From Nemania diffusa (Eukaryota; Ascomycota; Sordariomycetes; Xylariales; Xylariaceae): DNA of 64,000 nucleotides. Each line of letters starts with the position of its first letter. Positions within the stretch are counted from its first letter, which is position 1. This document shows positions 61,899 to 64,000 of this stretch, piece by piece. Made by a program: the position numbers and the translations under genes. The notes under the pieces are model-generated. The model had not been told where the DNA came from and made no database searches. It saw only the letters and a program-made list of their open reading frames with translations. The stretch is from positions 2,147,501-2,211,500 of the forward strand of contig JBBPUQ010000007.1 in the NCBI GenBank assembly GCA_038501195.1, read 5' to 3'.

Positions 61899-64000
61899 AT
61901 GGGTATTCAAGGTAGGCCGTTTCCACGCTTTCTAGCCGATATATATACTAAGTGAGCCAAGGGTTATTGCCGTTGCTAAAATCGATACACCGACCTACTG
62001 AATTGAAGAAGTTTTCAGGCGAAACCTTCGGGATTGACGCCTATGGCTGGTTGCATCGAGGCGCCATTTCATGTGCCATTGAGCTTGCTCAGGGCAAGCC
62101 AACTCGAAAGTAAGACCATAATCTCGCACTGGAAATATTTCGAGGATATCGTTTCTTACACTCCACATTAGATATGTCGATTTCGCCATGAACCGTGTTC
62201 GGATGTTGAAGCATTTTGGTGTCACTCCGTACCTTGTTTTTGACGGGGATTTTCTTCCTAGTAAAGCCGCCACGGAGGCTTCACGCTCGAAGCGGAGGGA
62301 AGAGGGTAGAAAACTGGGTCTGGAGTTGCTCAAGGCAGGAAAGCCTTCACAGGCCCACCAGGAGTTACAAAAGGCCATTGATGTTACCCCTGAAATGGCT
62401 CGTCATCTAATTGAAGCGTTGAAGAAAGCAGATGTTCCTTACGTTGTAGCGCCGTATGAAGCCGACGCTCAGCTAGTTTATCTTGAGCGCCAGGGAATCA
62501 CTAGTGGCATCATTTCGGAGGATTCGGATTTGTTGGTCTTTGGTGCTAAACGACTGATCACGAAACTGGATCAATATGGGCAGTGCGTCGAGATCAACCG
62601 CCGAGACTTTAATGCGTGTCGTGAGGTCTCGTTTGTCGGTTGGGATGATAAGCTGTTTAGACAAATGGCGATATTGAGTGGGTGCGACTACCTTGAGAGC
62701 ATTCCTAGTTTGGGACTGAAGACGGCGCATCGATTGCTTCGAAAGCACAAAACAGTTGAACGGATTATACGAACACTTCAGTTCGAGGGCAAACACCGTA
62801 TTCCGGCGGATTACTTAAAGCTGTTCCGCCAAGCGGAGCAGACCTTTTTGTACCAATGGGCTTTCTGTCCAACGTCGAAACAACTCGTAAACCTGAGTAC
62901 TCTCCCGTCTGACCTCAGCCCGGATCAACTTCCTTTCATCGGATCTTTTGTAGAGCCCCAGCTTGCTCAGCAGATTGCTACGGGAAATGTTAACCCCATC
63001 ACAAAGCAAGAGATCGTTCTTGGCACGATTCCTTCCCCAAGGAAACGCACTGCATCTACCGCCAACCGCAGCAACGGCATCCAGACACAGAGCCCTCGAG
63101 ATACGCCCAAAAAGCCGATCAATGCATATTTTAAAGACCACCGCCGCATACCTCTTGCCGAAATGGACGTGAACTGTTTTCATGTTAAGTCTGAAAATGT
63201 AACTAGAGAAGGCATCCAGCCGATCGTATTCCCACTTCCGAGACCTTACATCGACAGTACTCAATCAATGGCGTCTGGTCCATCCCGTACCTATATCAAC
63301 AGAGACGGGGGTTCGTCACGTGCACTGCGTCGACGGACAGAACCTGTTTCGAATTTACTCACAAACGATGGAATGTCTTTGACATCAAGCTCGCGTCGAA
63401 AAACCACTGGACCTGAAGTAAGAGTTTCTCACCCTGATAACACCGCAGCTGGGCTTAACCCTCGGCCGCCTAAGAAGGCACGCCTCTGTGACGATGATGC
63501 GGCATTGGAGCTAAACCTTGGCAAGGAAAAAAGCAGATTCTTCTCGCCGAATAGTTGGAAAGCCCGAACGACGGCAAAGGGAGAGGGTTACCTTATGTCG
63601 GATGACTCGGTAGAGGAAGCATTGAGAGAGCTTCCTGATGTGGAGGGTTGGCCTAAACAATCGGATCGCCGAAAGACGATTGCGGTATTCGAGAGTGACT
63701 GCTCCCAGCCAGGCGGATCAGGCGCCCCTAAGGATGACGAAAAAGCTGGACCAAGTAGTGCATCGGATCTGGCATATGAACAATCCGGAACTATCATTCC
63801 TGATACTCCCCCAAAATCTGCCTTCGATCGCTTCACTTATATTAACAACGCGCCTCCTCGTACTTCGCAATCAACCAGGCTATCACGGAGGCAAAGCTCG
63901 ATATCATCTACTCGGAGCTCCCTAATTTCTTTGACGCCCATCTCGGCCCCCTCAAGCCAGCCGACTACTGCCAGGACGACCCCAGCTGCAACCCCAAGGC
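61899..64000 (+). CDS. exo1: exonuclease 1 (EXO1; RAD2/FEN1 family), 3' end beyond window
   Basis: Exons 61899-61911 (only 13 nt, MGIQ plus one base), 61962-62109, and 62172 to the window end in one open frame. Its joined start MGIQGLLPLLKSI is the invariant N-terminus of the family. The XPG-N part has FGIDAYGWLHRGA with the first catalytic Asp. The XPG-I part has VAPYEADAQLVYLE and SEDSDLLVF with the acidic metal ligands. The helix-hairpin DNA clamp is LSGCDYLESIPSLGLKTAH. Beyond residue ~330 the protein becomes Ser/Thr/Pro/Arg-rich and disordered, as in EXO1 C-terminal tails. KPINAYF may be a degenerate PCNA-type motif. EXO1 is a 5'-3' exonuclease/flap nuclease for mismatch repair and double-strand-break resection. 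The tail is cut by the window edge; no frameshift was seen. Confidence 0.95.

Overview
The window is nuclear DNA of a filamentous ascomycete (Pezizomycotina, most likely Sordariomycetes). Introns are short (about 50-105 nt) with GTRNGT donors, CTAAC-type branch sites and YAG acceptors. The gene content is typical of moulds: TMA16, MAM33 and EXO1 housekeeping genes beside secreted or accessory genes (tyrosinase, GH11 xylanase, DUF1996, P450). There is one extremely AT-rich block of the kind left by RIP-like mutation. I rebuilt exon structures by hand, checking splice sites and reading phase, and found fourteen protein genes; exon limits are given in each entry.

Layout. 1-1105 (-): MFS transporter, cut by the window edge. 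1894-2854 (+): SAM methyltransferase. 4263-5823 (+): indoleamine-dioxygenase-superfamily (PrnB-like) protein with a membrane anchor. 6629-7467 (-): small secreted protein. 8354-9697 (+): secreted tyrosinase, divergent from the previous gene. 11557-12840 (-): fungal protein kinase with a mitochondrial-type leader. 16035-17952 (-): cytochrome P450. 18403-19960 (-): secreted DUF1996 protein. 23347-24681 (-): acyltransferase-3 membrane protein with an unresolved 5' end. About 27250-34430: AT block of roughly 7% GC. 38741-39203 (-): mitochondrial LEA-like protein. 45133-46716 (+): HXXXD acyltransferase. 54723-55665 (+): GH11 xylanase. 57379-58323 (-): MAM33/p32. 60308-61005 (-): TMA16. 61899 to the window end (+): EXO1, cut by the edge.

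How it fits together. The first 6 kb (transporter, methyltransferase, IDO-like enzyme) looks like a small accessory or secondary-metabolism neighbourhood. The next 19 kb is rich in secreted and membrane proteins. The centre, from about 24.7 to 54.7 kb, is gene-poor: only two genes in 30 kb, with the AT block inside it. The last 10 kb is conserved housekeeping sequence. This matches a compartmentalised fungal genome.

The least ordinary feature is the AT block. Its GC content (about 7% in a 900-base hand sample) is well below what I would expect for fungal RIP blocks. Its surviving cytosines sit almost only after a purine: in that sample 61 of 64 were preceded by A or G, 3 by T and none by C. 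That differs from a simple CpA-only RIP pattern and deserves a full dinucleotide count.
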